The notes: a model not told the origin generated them from the sequence alone. Positions 44,455 through 54,323 are shown, counted from the stretch's first letter. The stretch is DNA of 64,000 bases from Quadrisphaera sp. INWT6 (GCF_015390235.1 NZ_VUOH01000001.1:868001-932000); one strand, 5' to 3'. Made by a program: numbers and translations.

Positions 44455-45597
44455 GTGTGCGCCGCGGATCCCGCCGTCTGGTGGCTCACCGGGCCTCCGT
44501 GCGCGGGCAAGTCAGCCACTGCTCGGGAGCTGTTCGCCGGCGTCCTGGCCGGCCGGCCGCGCTCGTACGTCGACGTCGACCAGCTCGGCATGTGCTACCC
44601 CGAGCCGCGCGACGACGGCGCGCGCTCGGCCCTCAAGGCGCGGTCAGCGGCGGTGGTGGCGCGCCACCACCTGAGCCGCGGCGCGGAGGTCGTCGTGGTC
44701 TCGGGAGTGCTCGCCCCCGGAGGCGCTGACCTGGTGCGCGACGCGCTCGGCGAACTGCCCGTCGCCTTCGGCCGGGTGCGCGCCGACGAGGACCTGCTCC
44801 GCGACCGCCTCAGCGAGCGGTACGACGACGCCGCCGCGGCGCGAGCCCTCGATGACGCGCTGCGCTGGGACAGCAGCGACGTGCCCGCCGTCGACACCAC
44901 TCACTGCTCGACCCGGGAGGCCGCGGAGCGTGCGGCGGCGCTCTTCGCCGAGGCCCGGCCGAGGGCGGGTCCCGGCGGCGCACCGCGCCTCGCCGGGGAC
45001 GCGGCGGTGGGTGGGGGACGAGCGCTGCTCCTCTGCGGTCCGCCCGCCGCAGGGGCCTCGACCGCGGGGTTCGGGCTCGCGTCGTCGTCCTGGGCGCGGG
45101 GCGAGACCTGCACGTACCTCGACGGACACCAGCTGTCCTTCGCCGCCGACCTCCCGGGGCGCCACCCCCGGGCCGCGGCGGCGACCGCCTCGCTCGTGGG
45201 CGACCTCTGGGGCACCCACCGGGCTGCGGGCTCGGAGGCGCTGGTGGTGCGCGCCGACGTCCGCTCGTCCGCTGACGTCGACGCCTTCCGAGCGGCGCTC
45301 GCCGGTACCCCCGTGCTCGCGGTGCGCCTGGTGGCTGGCGCGGCGGCGCTGCGGGAGCGCACCGCCGCTCGTGCACGGGGTGAGGGCGCGAACCTCGCCG
45401 GCGATGCGCTGCGAGGGCTCTCCGAGGTGGAGCAGCAGGGGGCTGTGGCCGCCTCGCTCGCCCGCCAGCGCGCGATGGAGCAGGCGGGCGTGGGTGACGT
45501 CGTCATCGACACCACGGACCTGCAGCCGGCGGCGGTGGCCGAGCGCCTGGTCGCCCTGGACGCACAGCGGCGCGCCAGCACGAGCTCGGACAGCTAG
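44455..45597 (+). CDS. Two-domain P-loop kinase-like protein, second P-loop degenerate
   Basis: A 380-residue protein made of two related domains. Domain 1 (residues 1-170) has Walker A GPPCAGKSATA, YVDVDQLG and VVVVSGVL, as in small-molecule kinases and AAA_33 proteins. Domain 2 (residues 184-372) repeats the plan with GPPAAGASTAG, YLDGHQLSF and LVVRADV, but its P-loop lysine is alanine, so it probably cannot bind ATP normally. Both domains end with a matching strand (AVDTTHCSTREAAERAAAL and VIDTTDLQPAAVAERLVAL). The substrate is unknown. Confidence 0.8.
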   Translation: MCAADPAVWWLTGPPCAGKSATARELFAGVLAGRPRSYVDVDQLGMCYPEPRDDGARSALKARSAAVVARHHLSRGAEVVVVSGVLAPGGADLVRDALGELPVAFGRVRADEDLLRDRLSERYDDAAAARALDDALRWDSSDVPAVDTTHCSTREAAERAAALFAEARPRAGPGGAPRLAGDAAVGGGRALLLCGPPAAGASTAGFGLASSSWARGETCTYLDGHQLSFAADLPGRHPRAAAATASLVGDLWGTHRAAGSEALVVRADVRSSADVDAFRAALAGTPVLAVRLVAGAAALRERTAARARGEGANLAGDALRGLSEVEQQGAVAASLARQRAMEQAGVGDVVIDTTDLQPAAVAERLVALDAQRRASTSSDS

Positions 45598-45666
45598 CCG
45601 GGGCGTGGGGGCCGCTCAGCGCTCGACGGGTCTGACCGCGAGTCGCTCAGCCGCGTCGCCGCTGTC

Positions 45667-45865
45667 TCAGGACTCGTCTCCGACGTCGGGCCCGTCCACG
45701 AGGTGCTCTGGACGCGAGTCGTGCACGGTCCCGTCGGCGCGGTGTCTCAGGAGCGGTCGTTCCCGCACCTGGTGGCCGACCGCCCACGCCCTCTGGATCG
45801 ATGACGCCGATCTTCGTAGAGCGTGCGTCGGGTGAGACAGACCACCGGGCGGGGTACCCGGGCAC
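45667..45865 (-). pseudogene. Possible decayed gene fragment
   Basis: In a 351-bp interval without an intact gene, the minus strand encodes SPDARSTKIGVIDPE in one frame and then RAWAVGHQVRERPLLRHRAD followed by GTVHDSRPEHLVDGPDV in another, with G/C-rich third positions. A single indel would join them. I recognise no family, and chance cannot be excluded. Confidence 0.25.
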
Positions 45866-45948
45866 CGCAGGTCAGAGGCTCGGGATCGGTGACGCACTGT
45901 CATGGCGTGCCCGGGCAGCGGTCCTCGAATGCAACGCTCGCCGTGCCC

Positions 45949-46158
45949 TCAGCCGTAGACCTCGTCATAGGCCGTCATGAGGTGGCCGATCTGCCACGCC
46001 AGGAGTGCAGTGGCAAGCACGGACACACCCCACAACCCGATGACGCCCACCGCTGCCCACCCCGGCTGCCTGCGCACGATGATCGCCAGGATGCCGGCGA
46101 TGCAGGCGGCGTTGACGGCGAGAAGCAGCAGGACAGCGAAGGATCCTCCGGCAGCCAT
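45949..46158 (-). CDS. Small two-helix membrane protein
   Basis: A 69-residue protein with two hydrophobic helices (FAVLLLLAVNAACIAGILAI and VGVIGLWGVSVLATALL) joined by a short basic loop, and a polar tail. There is no clear ribosome binding site. The start chosen is the ATG before the first helix; a longer reading would add an Arg-rich N-terminus that looks non-coding. No family is recognised. Confidence 0.5.
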   Translation of the reverse strand: MAAGGSFAVLLLLAVNAACIAGILAIIVRRQPGWAAVGVIGLWGVSVLATALLAWQIGHLMTAYDEVYG

Positions 46159-46391
46159 GAGGCATGCTCTCGTGGCCGAGGGGCTCCGGAGCCTGTTGCG
46201 CGACAGCTCGATGTGGCGGGGTACTTCGAGGACCCGACACCGGTCGCGATGGATCCGGCGACGGCGACGACGCCGCAACCCGGTCGTCACCACAGCCCCA
46301 GCACAGCGCGGCGGCTTCCTGCGCAACGGCTTCGCTGCTTCCCTCAGCACATGCCCACACCTGGTCCCGCTGATACCGAGGAAAAGACCAC

Positions 46392-47180
46392 ATGACCAGG
46401 GCGTGGTGGACCGGCGCGGCCCTGCTCGCGCTAGGCCTGTCATGGCAGATCACCGACCAGGTGCTCCGGACCCTGTACCCCCTGAGCTGGGGCGGGCCCA
46501 ACATCGGCGGGGGCCTGATCTACCTCGTCGCTCAGGTCATCGCCGTCGCTGGCCTCATCACCATGGTGGTCACCGCGGCGCGGCTCGGGGCACGCCGGGT
46601 CCGCTTCGGCACAGGGACCTTCCTGGTCCCGGTCTTGGTGACCGGGACCCTGTTCGTGGGCTTGCTGGCGGTGAACACGCTGCTTCCCGGTGACACCGGC
46701 CCCGACGGCGGGCCCGCGGGGATCAACGGCCAAGTCGGGCTCGCCGCCGATGCGACAGGCAGCCCCGTGCTGGTCTTGGAGGTGTGTCGCGGCGCGGTGG
46801 ACACCATCGACGTGGCCGGTCCCAACATCGGAGGCGTGAACGCGCCCGTCGCGGTGCTGAAGGCCCCAGCACCGGTCACCACGCCGACGGAAGTGTCGCT
46901 GCTGGCACCGCCGCCTGGGTGGAGCGGGGCTCCGGCGTCGCTACCCCTTGACTCCACCGAGTTCGTGATTGCCTCTGCGTTCGGGAGCCAGAGCGAGCTG
47001 CGCCAGGTGGACTTCGGTGCCCCAGAGCTGGCCTCAGTGGCAGCCGCCGGGCCAGATGCGGTGCTGTACTCCGAGTACGACCCCGACGGTGACAGGGGCT
47101 CCAGACCGGTGCTCACCACCCGCGCGGGCTTCCACGAGCTGGCGTGCGCCGGTTTCCCGGATGTCGCCTCCACCCCGTGA
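46392..47180 (+). CDS. Hypothetical membrane protein with a large extracytoplasmic domain
   Basis: A 262-residue protein with three N-terminal hydrophobic segments (residues 5-20, 38-62 and 75-98) and a C-terminal soluble domain of about 160 residues, probably outside the cell. The sequence GPNIGG occurs twice, in the first loop and in the soluble domain. GAGGAAAAG precedes the ATG. I do not recognise the family. Codon use is slightly less G/C-biased than in neighbours to the left. Confidence 0.7.
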   Translation: MTRAWWTGAALLALGLSWQITDQVLRTLYPLSWGGPNIGGGLIYLVAQVIAVAGLITMVVTAARLGARRVRFGTGTFLVPVLVTGTLFVGLLAVNTLLPGDTGPDGGPAGINGQVGLAADATGSPVLVLEVCRGAVDTIDVAGPNIGGVNAPVAVLKAPAPVTTPTEVSLLAPPPGWSGAPASLPLDSTEFVIASAFGSQSELRQVDFGAPELASVAAAGPDAVLYSEYDPDGDRGSRPVLTTRAGFHELACAGFPDVASTP

Positions 47181-47241
47181 CTCGCTGACCGGACAACGGT
47201 CCGTCGGTGGGCGGCCTAAGCAGTCTTACGTCCGCCGGTTC

Positions 47242-47260
47242 CCCGGCGCCCCGCGCCGGG
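47242..47260 (+). terminator. Short hairpin after the membrane protein gene
   Basis: CCCGGCGC and GCGCCGGG pair around a 3-nt loop about 60 bp after the stop codon. Confidence 0.45.
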
Positions 47261-47390
47261 ACCTGGCGTCAGTCAAGTCCACGGACGTGGTGTCCAGCGT
47301 TCACCCGTCGCCGCAGTTCCGGCAATCGCTGACGTGATCGGCCCGCAGTGCTTAGCGTTACGACAGCAGTGCGTCGATCATGGGGGAAAA

Positions 47391-49609
47391 GTGCGCCTTG
47401 CCGAGTTGAGTGTGAGCAATTACCGAGCTTTGCGGGACGTCACAGTCCCACTCTCGAGATTTGCTTGCTTCGTCGGTCGCAACAACAGCGGCAAGTCCTC
47501 CCTTCTGCAGGCAGTTCTACTGCTCCGGAGCGGCTCTTCGTTGGGGCCATCAAATTACCACGACCCCCTCAAGCCAATTCGCATTGCTCTAACTTTTGAG
47601 GGTATTGGCGAGCAGGATTTATTGCGTGTTAAGGAAGAGCAGCATCGAGAGCGGTTCCGCGCGATGCTAGTTAATGGCAGCATCACCTTGGTCCGCCTTT
47701 ATGATACTTCCGGTAAGTCCACCCTGCTGTTTCGTAAACTGATTCCGCGCGATGAAAATCTCAACGAGTCGATCCTGATCGACGCCATGAAGGCTAATCC
47801 TGACCGGTCACGCCAGGCTGTCGTCGACCTCGTTCCGGCAATGGATGCATTGCTCTCGCCGAAGGTGACGCAGAAAGAAGTTAGAACTCAGCTGGAGGTG
47901 CTGTGTGCCCGCCTCGCCGAAGACGAGATGCGCCCTGAGGACGCGCCGCTTAGCACGGGACTGGACAAGTCCATCTTTCCTTTGCTGCCAGAGGTGGTGT
48001 ACATCCCGGCCGTCAAGGATGTTGCGGACGAGATTAAGACGACCGGCTCGGCTGCATTCGGCAAGTTGCTGGCGATCCTATTCGACGAGATCCAGGGTGA
48101 GTTTGATGCCATCGACGAGCAGTTCAAGGACCTTCAGCGGCGACTCAGTCGTGTGCTGGTCGACGGACAGGAGGTAGATGAGAGGCTGCCTGAGGTGCAG
48201 CGGGTCGAGCAAACCCTTGAGAAGTACGTGCGCCAAAACTTCCCTGACGTCAGTCTGCGACTCTCAGTTTCAGCGCCAGATTTGAAGCAGGTTCTCCATG
48301 GTGCCGAGTTGACCGCGGATGACGGGACCTCGGGACCGATTGCAGCCAAGGGGGATGGCTTAAAGCGGGCCGTTGCATTCGCCGTCCTGCAGGCGTGGGC
48401 GGAGCTAAAGGCGACGGGCTTAGGTCCGCGCGAGGCCAGCTCTGAGCCAGGCCACTCATCCCCGCGTCAGCCGTACATCCTGCTCTTCGAAGAGCCAGAA
48501 TTGTTCCTGCATCCCGCAGCGCAGCAGCAGTTGTTCAAGGCCCTTAGTAGCTTCGCGACAGAGCATGAAGTACTTGTGACCACACACTCACCCGCCTTTG
48601 TCGATGCCAGCGAAACCACGCACTTCGTCAAGGTGGCCAAGGTGCTGGTTGACGAACAGAAACCCCCGGCCACGACGTGTCATCCCGTAGACCTCTCCGA
48701 CCTTGGCAAGAAGGATCAGCTGCAGCTCATAGGGTACGAAAACAACAACGCTGCTCTCTTCGCCGACGTCGTCGTCCTGGTTGAGGGTGACAGTGACTTC
48801 ATTGTCCTGCCTGAGATCGCCAGAAGTATGCATTCCGACTGGGACAGTCACCGTCACTCAGTGGTCTTTGTGAGGGTCAGTGGAAAGGGAAGCTTTGCTC
48901 GATATAGAAACTTCTTCGGGGAGTTCGGAGTCGACGTCCACATTGCGTGTGACCTCGATGCACTGACTGAGGGTTTTGACAAACTGGGGCCGGATGACGA
49001 TTCCCTCCGAGCCCGGGATGCGCTCATGGCGCACCTGCAACGACTTTCCCAGACCTCTGCCGACGACGCGACCAGCTCCTCACTCAAGTCGCTACGAGGG
49101 CGAGGGGATGTGCAAGGTCTTTGGCGGACAGCAGTTGAGTGTCACGAGGCCTGGCGTGTTGATCCGAAACAGTTCGAGCGGCTCAATGCCGCCGTCGAGG
49201 CCTTCTTTCAGCGGGCCATGGCTTCTGAGCAATACCGGCTCTTACTCCAGTCCGACGATGCGGAACTCCACCGCCTCAAGGGGTTGTACTCGAGAGTCTT
49301 CGTCGGCAGCACGTTCATGTCCTGTCTCGTGGTTGTCTAGAAGACTACTATCCCGGCCACATCGGCGGAAACGACAAGATCGAGAAGGCTCTCGCTTACA
49401 CAAGGTGGGCGGCCACAAACGCGGACGACTCGGCCGTACCCCATCGAAATGGATGCCTCCCGGCTCGAGAAGAGATGGCACTCATCTTCGCGACGATGCG
49501 ACCAGCTGCGATCCCGCGACCGGGGGAAAATGACACATCCGTGGATGTGGTCGACCTAAGAGTGCAAACGTCTGTGCCAGGAGTCATTCCGCTGGCTCCC
49601 AGGGTGTAG
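47391..49609 (+). pseudogene. OLD-family ATPase/TOPRIM nuclease, frameshifted, lower GC
   Basis: The first frame encodes about 650 residues: an ABC-type ATPase with Walker A GRNNSGKSS (residues 29-37), Walker B ILLFEEPELFLHP and H-loop TTHSPAF, then a TOPRIM domain with VVVLVEGDSDFIVLPEIA and HIACDLDALTEG. It stops at 49338. The -1 frame continues with ESLRRQHVHVLSRGCLEDYY and about 90 more residues, the normal C-terminus of OLD nucleases. One G missing from the run at 49280-49283 explains the break. Base composition is visibly poorer in G/C than its surroundings, indicating transfer. Relatives act in phage defence (GajA) but no GajB-type helicase adjoins it. Confidence 0.85.
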
Positions 49610-49962
49610 CCGTCCGCCTTGTCCTAGGGTCGAATTCTATCGCGTCATCTCCAGCGAAATGCCAACCCGGTCGGGGATTCGTTTTGAGACGGATCGCGGC
49701 GCGCGTCGCTGAGGAGCGACAGGGCACCTGAAGTGCCCGGTCATCGGTCATCAGTGAAACACCGACCGTCACACGATCCACTGGCGACTTGTCCTGCCGG
49801 CGACCCGGTCATGGACGACCTGGTCGACGCCGCGGTTTGGACGAGGCCAGCACCGGCGCGAACACGTCCTTGGGAACGGGCTCATCTGTATAAAGTCCAT
49901 CTGCAACGCGCCAGACCTACACCGCGTCCTTGATCCATGATGTCCACGCAGGAGGGCGGGCG
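49610..49962. other. Intergenic stretch without a recognisable gene
   Basis: This 353-bp interval follows the nuclease gene. It has a small hairpin (GGGCAC, CTGA, AGTGCCC at about 49720-49737) and an AT-richer patch (CTGTATAAAGTCC near 49890) that could hold a promoter for the lipoprotein downstream. No coding pattern is convincing. Confidence 0.4.
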
Positions 49963-50544
49963 ATGACACCACCCGGACGGCGCGTCCTCGCAGCAGCATC
50001 GGCTGCGCTCGGTGCCCTTGTTCTGAGCGGCTGTGCGGCAATGCCCCAGGCGGCCACTGACGATGTCCGCACGCTTGCCAAGATTGACGGGTGGCGCGCT
50101 GATCTGATCACCCCGCCACAGGTGTTCTCCGCTCTGGAGGTCGCCTACGACCTTGAGGCAGCCCAGCGGATGTGGCAGGAGAACGTTCCACCCGGGCTCT
50201 CTGCGCGAGAAGGTGACCCGACGCGCTTCGGCGTCTATGGAGATCTGGCCGATGTCGACTTCGGCGTGCAGGCGGTGGCGCTGTGGTCCGGGGGTCAGTC
50301 CGGCAGCTGCTCGGGGTGGCTCTCACAGGTGCGCCTCGCCGAGGCAAGCCATGTCGTCGTCACCGAGGACTTCGACAGCGGCATCGGTAATGCGTGCAGT
50401 ACGGACCGCAACGTGTACCGCACCGTGGTCGTGGTCGAGCGCGACCAGCTGCCCAGCGAGTCGTCGCTGGAATCTGCACATGCGACCGACGATGACCCGG
50501 AGTACCCCGCTGAGGTGTTCCTGGCCGCCTACCCGGCCTCGTAG
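49963..50544 (+). CDS. Hypothetical lipoprotein
   Basis: A 193-residue protein. The N-terminus is basic with a hydrophobic segment and lipobox LSGC (cysteine near residue 25), so it is probably lipid-anchored. The mature part has two more cysteines (GSCSGW and NACSTD) that could form a disulfide. AGGAGG lies upstream of the ATG and sets the start. I recognise no family. Confidence 0.75.
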   Translation: MTPPGRRVLAAASAALGALVLSGCAAMPQAATDDVRTLAKIDGWRADLITPPQVFSALEVAYDLEAAQRMWQENVPPGLSAREGDPTRFGVYGDLADVDFGVQAVALWSGGQSGSCSGWLSQVRLAEASHVVVTEDFDSGIGNACSTDRNVYRTVVVVERDQLPSESSLESAHATDDDPEYPAEVFLAAYPAS

Positions 50545-50673
50545 GAGGCGCCTTCCGACGACGCCAGCGGGAGTCAGGTAGTCGGATGGCGATGGTCGAG
50601 GAGACAGACACGGCGGGCGTCAGACCGGTGCAGACATCGGTGGCTGTGACGTCTGGCCCGCGACCACCCCGGG

Positions 50674-51725
50674 TCACACGGTGACCACCAGCTTGCGCGC
50701 CGAGACCCCAGCGCGCAGACGGTCCAGCGCTCCGGGCACGGCGCCGAGCCCGTCACCGACGACCTCGGCGGCCGGCGCGGCCAGGTGGCGGCCGTCGCGG
50801 AGCGCGTCGGGCAGGTACCCCTCGAAGACGGCCGGACCGATGGGGTTCTGCGCGGGCGTCCCGCCCCAGATCGCCGACACGCGCACCCCGAAGGGACGCG
50901 CGAGCAGTCCACGAGCAGCGGTGACGGGAGTCGGGTAGGCCGACGCGACACGACCGCTGCCGCTGACCCGCCGGGCGATGGCTACGGCGCGGGACAGCGA
51001 ACCCGCCCCGATCGCCACCGTCCCGGCCAGGACGTGGCCCTGGAGGGAACCCACCAGGGCTCGTACGACGTCCGGGTCGCGGTAGTCCACGACGTCCGCC
51101 GCCCGAGCGAACGCACCAGGTCGTGGTTGTGCGGCGACGCCGTCGCCACCACTCGGTAGCCGGCCCCCCGAGCGAGCTGGACCGCGTTGCTGCCGACGCT
51201 GGTGGAGGCGCCCCACACCAGCACGGTCTCCCCGCGCTCACCCGCGCCCGCGGCGGGCAGGGCCAGGCCGAGCTGGTCGGACTGGAACAAGCCGGCGGCG
51301 GCGGTGCTCACGGCGAGCGGCAGCACCACCGCGTCGGTGAACGCCGTCTGCGACGGGAGCACGGTCGCGAGGTCGGCGGCGAGCACCACGAACCGTTGGA
51401 ACGCGCCGTGGGCGGGGCTGTTGCGGAACCGCTCCTGACCGGTGGCGAACCCGGCGACGCGGTCCCCGACGGCCAGGGAGGTGACACCGGCGCCGACCTG
51501 CACCACCTCACCGGCGACGTCGGTGCCGAGGACGGCGGGGTGGTGCAGCCACGGGTAGACGAACCGGTGGCGGGCGAACCCCGACACGGCGTCGACCGGG
51601 TTCACCGCGACCGCCCGGGCCCGGACGACGACCTCACCGGGACCGGGTCGGGGCACCGGGGCGGGGCCCACCCGCAGGGCTGCACGCGGTGAGGCGAGCC
51701 ACAGGGCCTCGTTCGTCTCGGTCAC
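50674..51725 (-). pseudogene. Zinc-binding dehydrogenase/quinone oxidoreductase, frameshifted
   Basis: The 5' part encodes a GroES-like MDR domain (VGPAPVPRPGPGEVVVRARA, HHPAVLGTDVAGEVVQVGAG) and the Rossmann start VLVWGASTSVGSNAVQLARG. After LVRSLG the reading continues in another frame as AADVVDYRDPDVVRALVG and runs to VSARKLVVTV. One missing base near 51102-51104 explains this. The family reduces quinones or enals with NADPH. The gene is divergent from a TetR regulator and was probably its target. A sequencing error is possible. Confidence 0.8.
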
Positions 51726-51806
51726 CGGGCACCCGCCGGCTCGGGCACGACCACGGTTCCGGTGCCGCTTGCGACCACGTCGAGCACGGTGCTGCCTCTC
51801 GTCGAT

Positions 51807-51859
51807 GACACGTCGTGCCATCATCGCACGTGACGGCACGACGTGTCGTCACGTAGCCT
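51807..51859. promoter_or_regulatory. TetR operator/promoter region with nested palindromes
   Basis: GACACGTCGTGCC (51807-51819) recurs as a perfect inverted copy at 51835-51847, and ACGTGACG (51828-51835) as an inverted copy at 51847-51854. The second pair abuts TAGCCT (51854-51859), a -10 element 6 nt before the TetR GTG. Repressor bound here would cover the promoters of both the regulator and the divergent oxidoreductase. Confidence 0.7.
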
Positions 51860-51865
51860 GAGCCG

Positions 51866-52432
51866 GTGGGCAGGTGGACTCCAGGCGCCCGAGGGCGCCT
51901 GGAACAGGCGGCGCTGGAGCTGTTCGTCGAGCAGGGGTTCGCAGCGACGACCGTCCCGCAGATCACCGAGCGCGCCGGGCTGACGACGCGGACGTTCTTC
52001 CGTCACTTCGCGGACAAGCGCGAGGTGTTCTTCGACGGTGATGCGATCCCGCAGGCGGCGCGCCGCCTGCTCGAGCAGGCCCCGGCCGACGTCGACCCGC
52101 TGACGCTGCTGCGCCACGGTCTGCGCCGGGTCGGGGTGGAGCGGTTCGACGGTCGCCGCGAGGAGGTCCGCCGGCGGCGGGAGGTCATCCTCGCTGAACC
52201 GGCGCTGCGCGAACGCGACGCGCAGAAGCGCGATGACCTCGTCGGCGTCCTGCGTCCGGGTCTGCTTGCTCGTGGTGTTGATCCGTTGGGAGCTGCCCTG
52301 CTGGCCGAGGCCGCCGTCGCGGTCTTGCACGTGGCGCTGGAGTCGTGGCTCGCGGAGACGGCGGAGCGGTCGTTCGGGGATGTCACTGATGCGTGTTTCG
52401 ACAGGTTGTTCGTGCCGGCTGCTCCTGTGTGA
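51866..52432 (+). CDS. TetR family repressor
   Basis: A 188-residue repressor. The N-terminal HTH reads ARGRLEQAALELFVEQGFAA, TTVPQITERAGLTTRTFFRH with FADKREVFFDG. The C-terminal ligand domain is helical and variable. The transcript is probably leaderless. It most likely controls itself and the divergent oxidoreductase through the nested palindromes. Confidence 0.92.
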   Translation: MGRWTPGARGRLEQAALELFVEQGFAATTVPQITERAGLTTRTFFRHFADKREVFFDGDAIPQAARRLLEQAPADVDPLTLLRHGLRRVGVERFDGRREEVRRRREVILAEPALRERDAQKRDDLVGVLRPGLLARGVDPLGAALLAEAAVAVLHVALESWLAETAERSFGDVTDACFDRLFVPAAPV

Positions 52433-52619
52433 ACGCACCCCGGGTCGGCTCGTGTCCGGCGGGGACCGACGCTCGCCGGTGCTGCCTGGGTGAGGATCCC
52501 CGAGTGCCGCGGGGATCGGAGTCACCGACGGAGCCGCCACGAGGCTCCACCTGCTCGGCCGTCGGTCGTCGAGCAAGACGTCCGGCAGCGCTCGGCACCC
52601 GGTGGCTCGCCTGATCAGC

Positions 52620-53057
52620 TCATCGCTCGTCCTGTGCCGACTGGTGCTGGGCCGCGGCGTACACGTCGTCGGGGACCGGCTCGAGCCAGGTGACCGGACT
52701 CCACGTGCCGTCCTCACCGTCGACGGGGGCCGCCTCCTGGATGGCCAGGTGAGCGGTGGAGGCGTCGGCGGTGGCGCCGTGCCAGTGCTCCTCCCCGGGT
52801 GCGCACACGACGGTGTCACCTGCGCGGGCGCGCACCACCGAGCCGTCGCGGGTGCCCACCAGGGCTGTGCCGTCGGTGACGTGCAGCACCTGCCCGAGCG
52901 GGTGGACGTGCCAGGACGTCCGCGCGCCGGGGGTGAAGCGCACGTGCGCGACCCCGAGGCGGGAGGGCTGCACACCGGTGGCCAGCGGGGTCATGAGCAC
53001 CTCGCCGGTGAACGTCTCGGTGGGGCGCTGGGTGGGGGCGGGGGTGTTGAGCTGCAA
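52620..53057 (-). CDS. Cupin-domain protein
   Basis: A 145-residue single cupin. Motif 1 is ARTSWHVHPLGQVLHVTDG and motif 2 is GDTVVCAPGEEHWHGATA, giving three His and a Glu as metal ligands. It resembles small carboxymuconolactone-linked cupins; the reaction is unknown. The start is TTG, preceded by GGAAGGGA at a suitable distance. It follows the alcohol dehydrogenase on the same strand with an 89-bp gap. Confidence 0.85.
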   Translation of the reverse strand: MQLNTPAPTQRPTETFTGEVLMTPLATGVQPSRLGVAHVRFTPGARTSWHVHPLGQVLHVTDGTALVGTRDGSVVRARAGDTVVCAPGEEHWHGATADASTAHLAIQEAAPVDGEDGTWSPVTWLEPVPDDVYAAAQHQSAQDER

Positions 53058-53146
53058 CGCGGGTCCCTTCCGGGTCGAGGTGACCGGTCCTGCGGGTGCA
53101 GGACCGGTCGCGGTTCCGGTGTCTCCGGGGCCGGCGGGGGTGGGCC

Positions 53147-54172
53147 TCAGACGGTGAGCAGGACCTTGGTGGCCCTGCGCTGGTCCATGGCCTGGTAGCC
53201 CTCGGCGGCTCCGTCCAGCGGGAGGGTGAGGTCGAAGACCTTGCCCGGGTCGATCTTCCGGTCCCAGATCAGCTGGACCAGCTCCGGCAGGAACCGGCGC
53301 ACCGGGGCCGGACCGCCGTGCAGGTGCACGTGGGTCATGAAGATGTCCTCACCGGTGATGGCGACGTCGTGCAGGACGCCGACGAAGCCGACGTGGCCTC
53401 CGGCGCGGGTGGCGCCGATGGCCTGGTGCATCGACTCGTGGGTGCCCACGGCCTCGACGGCGGAGTGCGCGCCCAGGCCGTCGGTGAGCTCCTTGACCTT
53501 GGTGATGAAGGCCTCACCGCGCTCGGACAGCACGTCCGTGGCGCCGAGCTCCCGTGCCAGGGCCTGCCGGTCGGCGTGCCGGCTGGAGATGATGACCCGC
53601 TCGGCGCCGAGCTGCTTGGCCGCGAGCACCGCGCACAGGCCGACAGCGCCGTCACCGATGACGGCGACGGTCTTGCCGGGCCCCGCCTCGGCGGCGACGG
53701 CGCCGAACCAGCCTGTGCCGAGCACGTCAGAGGCGGCGAGGAGCGAGGGGATCAGCTCGGGGTCGGGCTGGCCGGGGGTGGCCACGAGGGTGCCGTCGGC
53801 CAGGGGGACGCGCATGCGCTGGGCCTGGGCGCCGCCACTGGTGCCGAGGACCTCGCGGTGGATGCAGCTGGTCTGGTACCCGGCGCGGCAGATCTCGCAG
53901 GTGTTGTCCGAGGCGAAGAAGGAGCCGATGACGAAGTCGCCGACCTCGATGTCGTGGACGTCTGCGCCGACCTCCTCCACGGTGCCGCAGTACTCGTGGC
54001 CCATGCGGAGGGGCTCACTGACCTCATCGGTGCCGCGGTAGGGCCACAGGTCCGACCCGCAGATGCAGGTGGCGGCCAGGCGGATGATCGCGTCGGTGGG
54101 CTTCTGGACCACCGGGTCGGCGACGTCCTCGACGCGGACGTCGCGGGGGGCGTGCATGACGACAGCGCGCAC
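53147..54172 (-). CDS. Zinc-dependent alcohol dehydrogenase (MDR)
   Basis: A 341-residue enzyme with catalytic zinc motifs CICGSDLWPYRG and GHEYCGTVEEVGADV, structural cysteines in DNTCEICRAGYQTSC, and NAD motif VAVIGDGAVGLCAVLAAKQL. GAGGAGA precedes the GTG. The layout suits threonine dehydrogenase-like or general alcohol dehydrogenases. It is divergent from an XRE regulator that probably controls it; the cupin may be in the same operon. Confidence 0.9.
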   Translation of the reverse strand: MRAVVMHAPRDVRVEDVADPVVQKPTDAIIRLAATCICGSDLWPYRGTDEVSEPLRMGHEYCGTVEEVGADVHDIEVGDFVIGSFFASDNTCEICRAGYQTSCIHREVLGTSGGAQAQRMRVPLADGTLVATPGQPDPELIPSLLAASDVLGTGWFGAVAAEAGPGKTVAVIGDGAVGLCAVLAAKQLGAERVIISSRHADRQALARELGATDVLSERGEAFITKVKELTDGLGAHSAVEAVGTHESMHQAIGATRAGGHVGFVGVLHDVAITGEDIFMTHVHLHGGPAPVRRFLPELVQLIWDRKIDPGKVFDLTLPLDGAAEGYQAMDQRRATKVLLTV

Positions 54173-54317
54173 AGCAGATCTCCTCGGGGGTGTGGGGTGG
54201 TGCACTGCCAGGGTTGCCCAGGTAGACGCCGGTGAACCGCCATCACCGGTGCCCTGATGAGGGGTGTACTGCTGGTGCACCCCTGCTCAGAGACTCCCTG
54301 CCGCTCTCACCGGCGCC

Positions 54318-54323
54318 TAGCGT
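54318..54323 (+). promoter_or_regulatory. -10 element TAGCGT of a leaderless XRE gene
   Basis: TAGCGT ends 7 nt before the ATG at 54331. In the 158-bp divergent interval upstream are further short inverted repeats (CCGGTG/CACCGG near 54231 and GGGTG/CACCC near 54262) that could bind the regulator. Confidence 0.5.

Noticed and set aside
47391..49609. A Gabija defence system
   Set aside because: The nuclease resembles GajA, but there is no UvrD-like GajB next to it on either side, so only an OLD-family nuclease can be claimed.
49733..49933. Small gene upstream of the lipoprotein
   Set aside because: Third-position bias is absent and there is no ribosome binding site.
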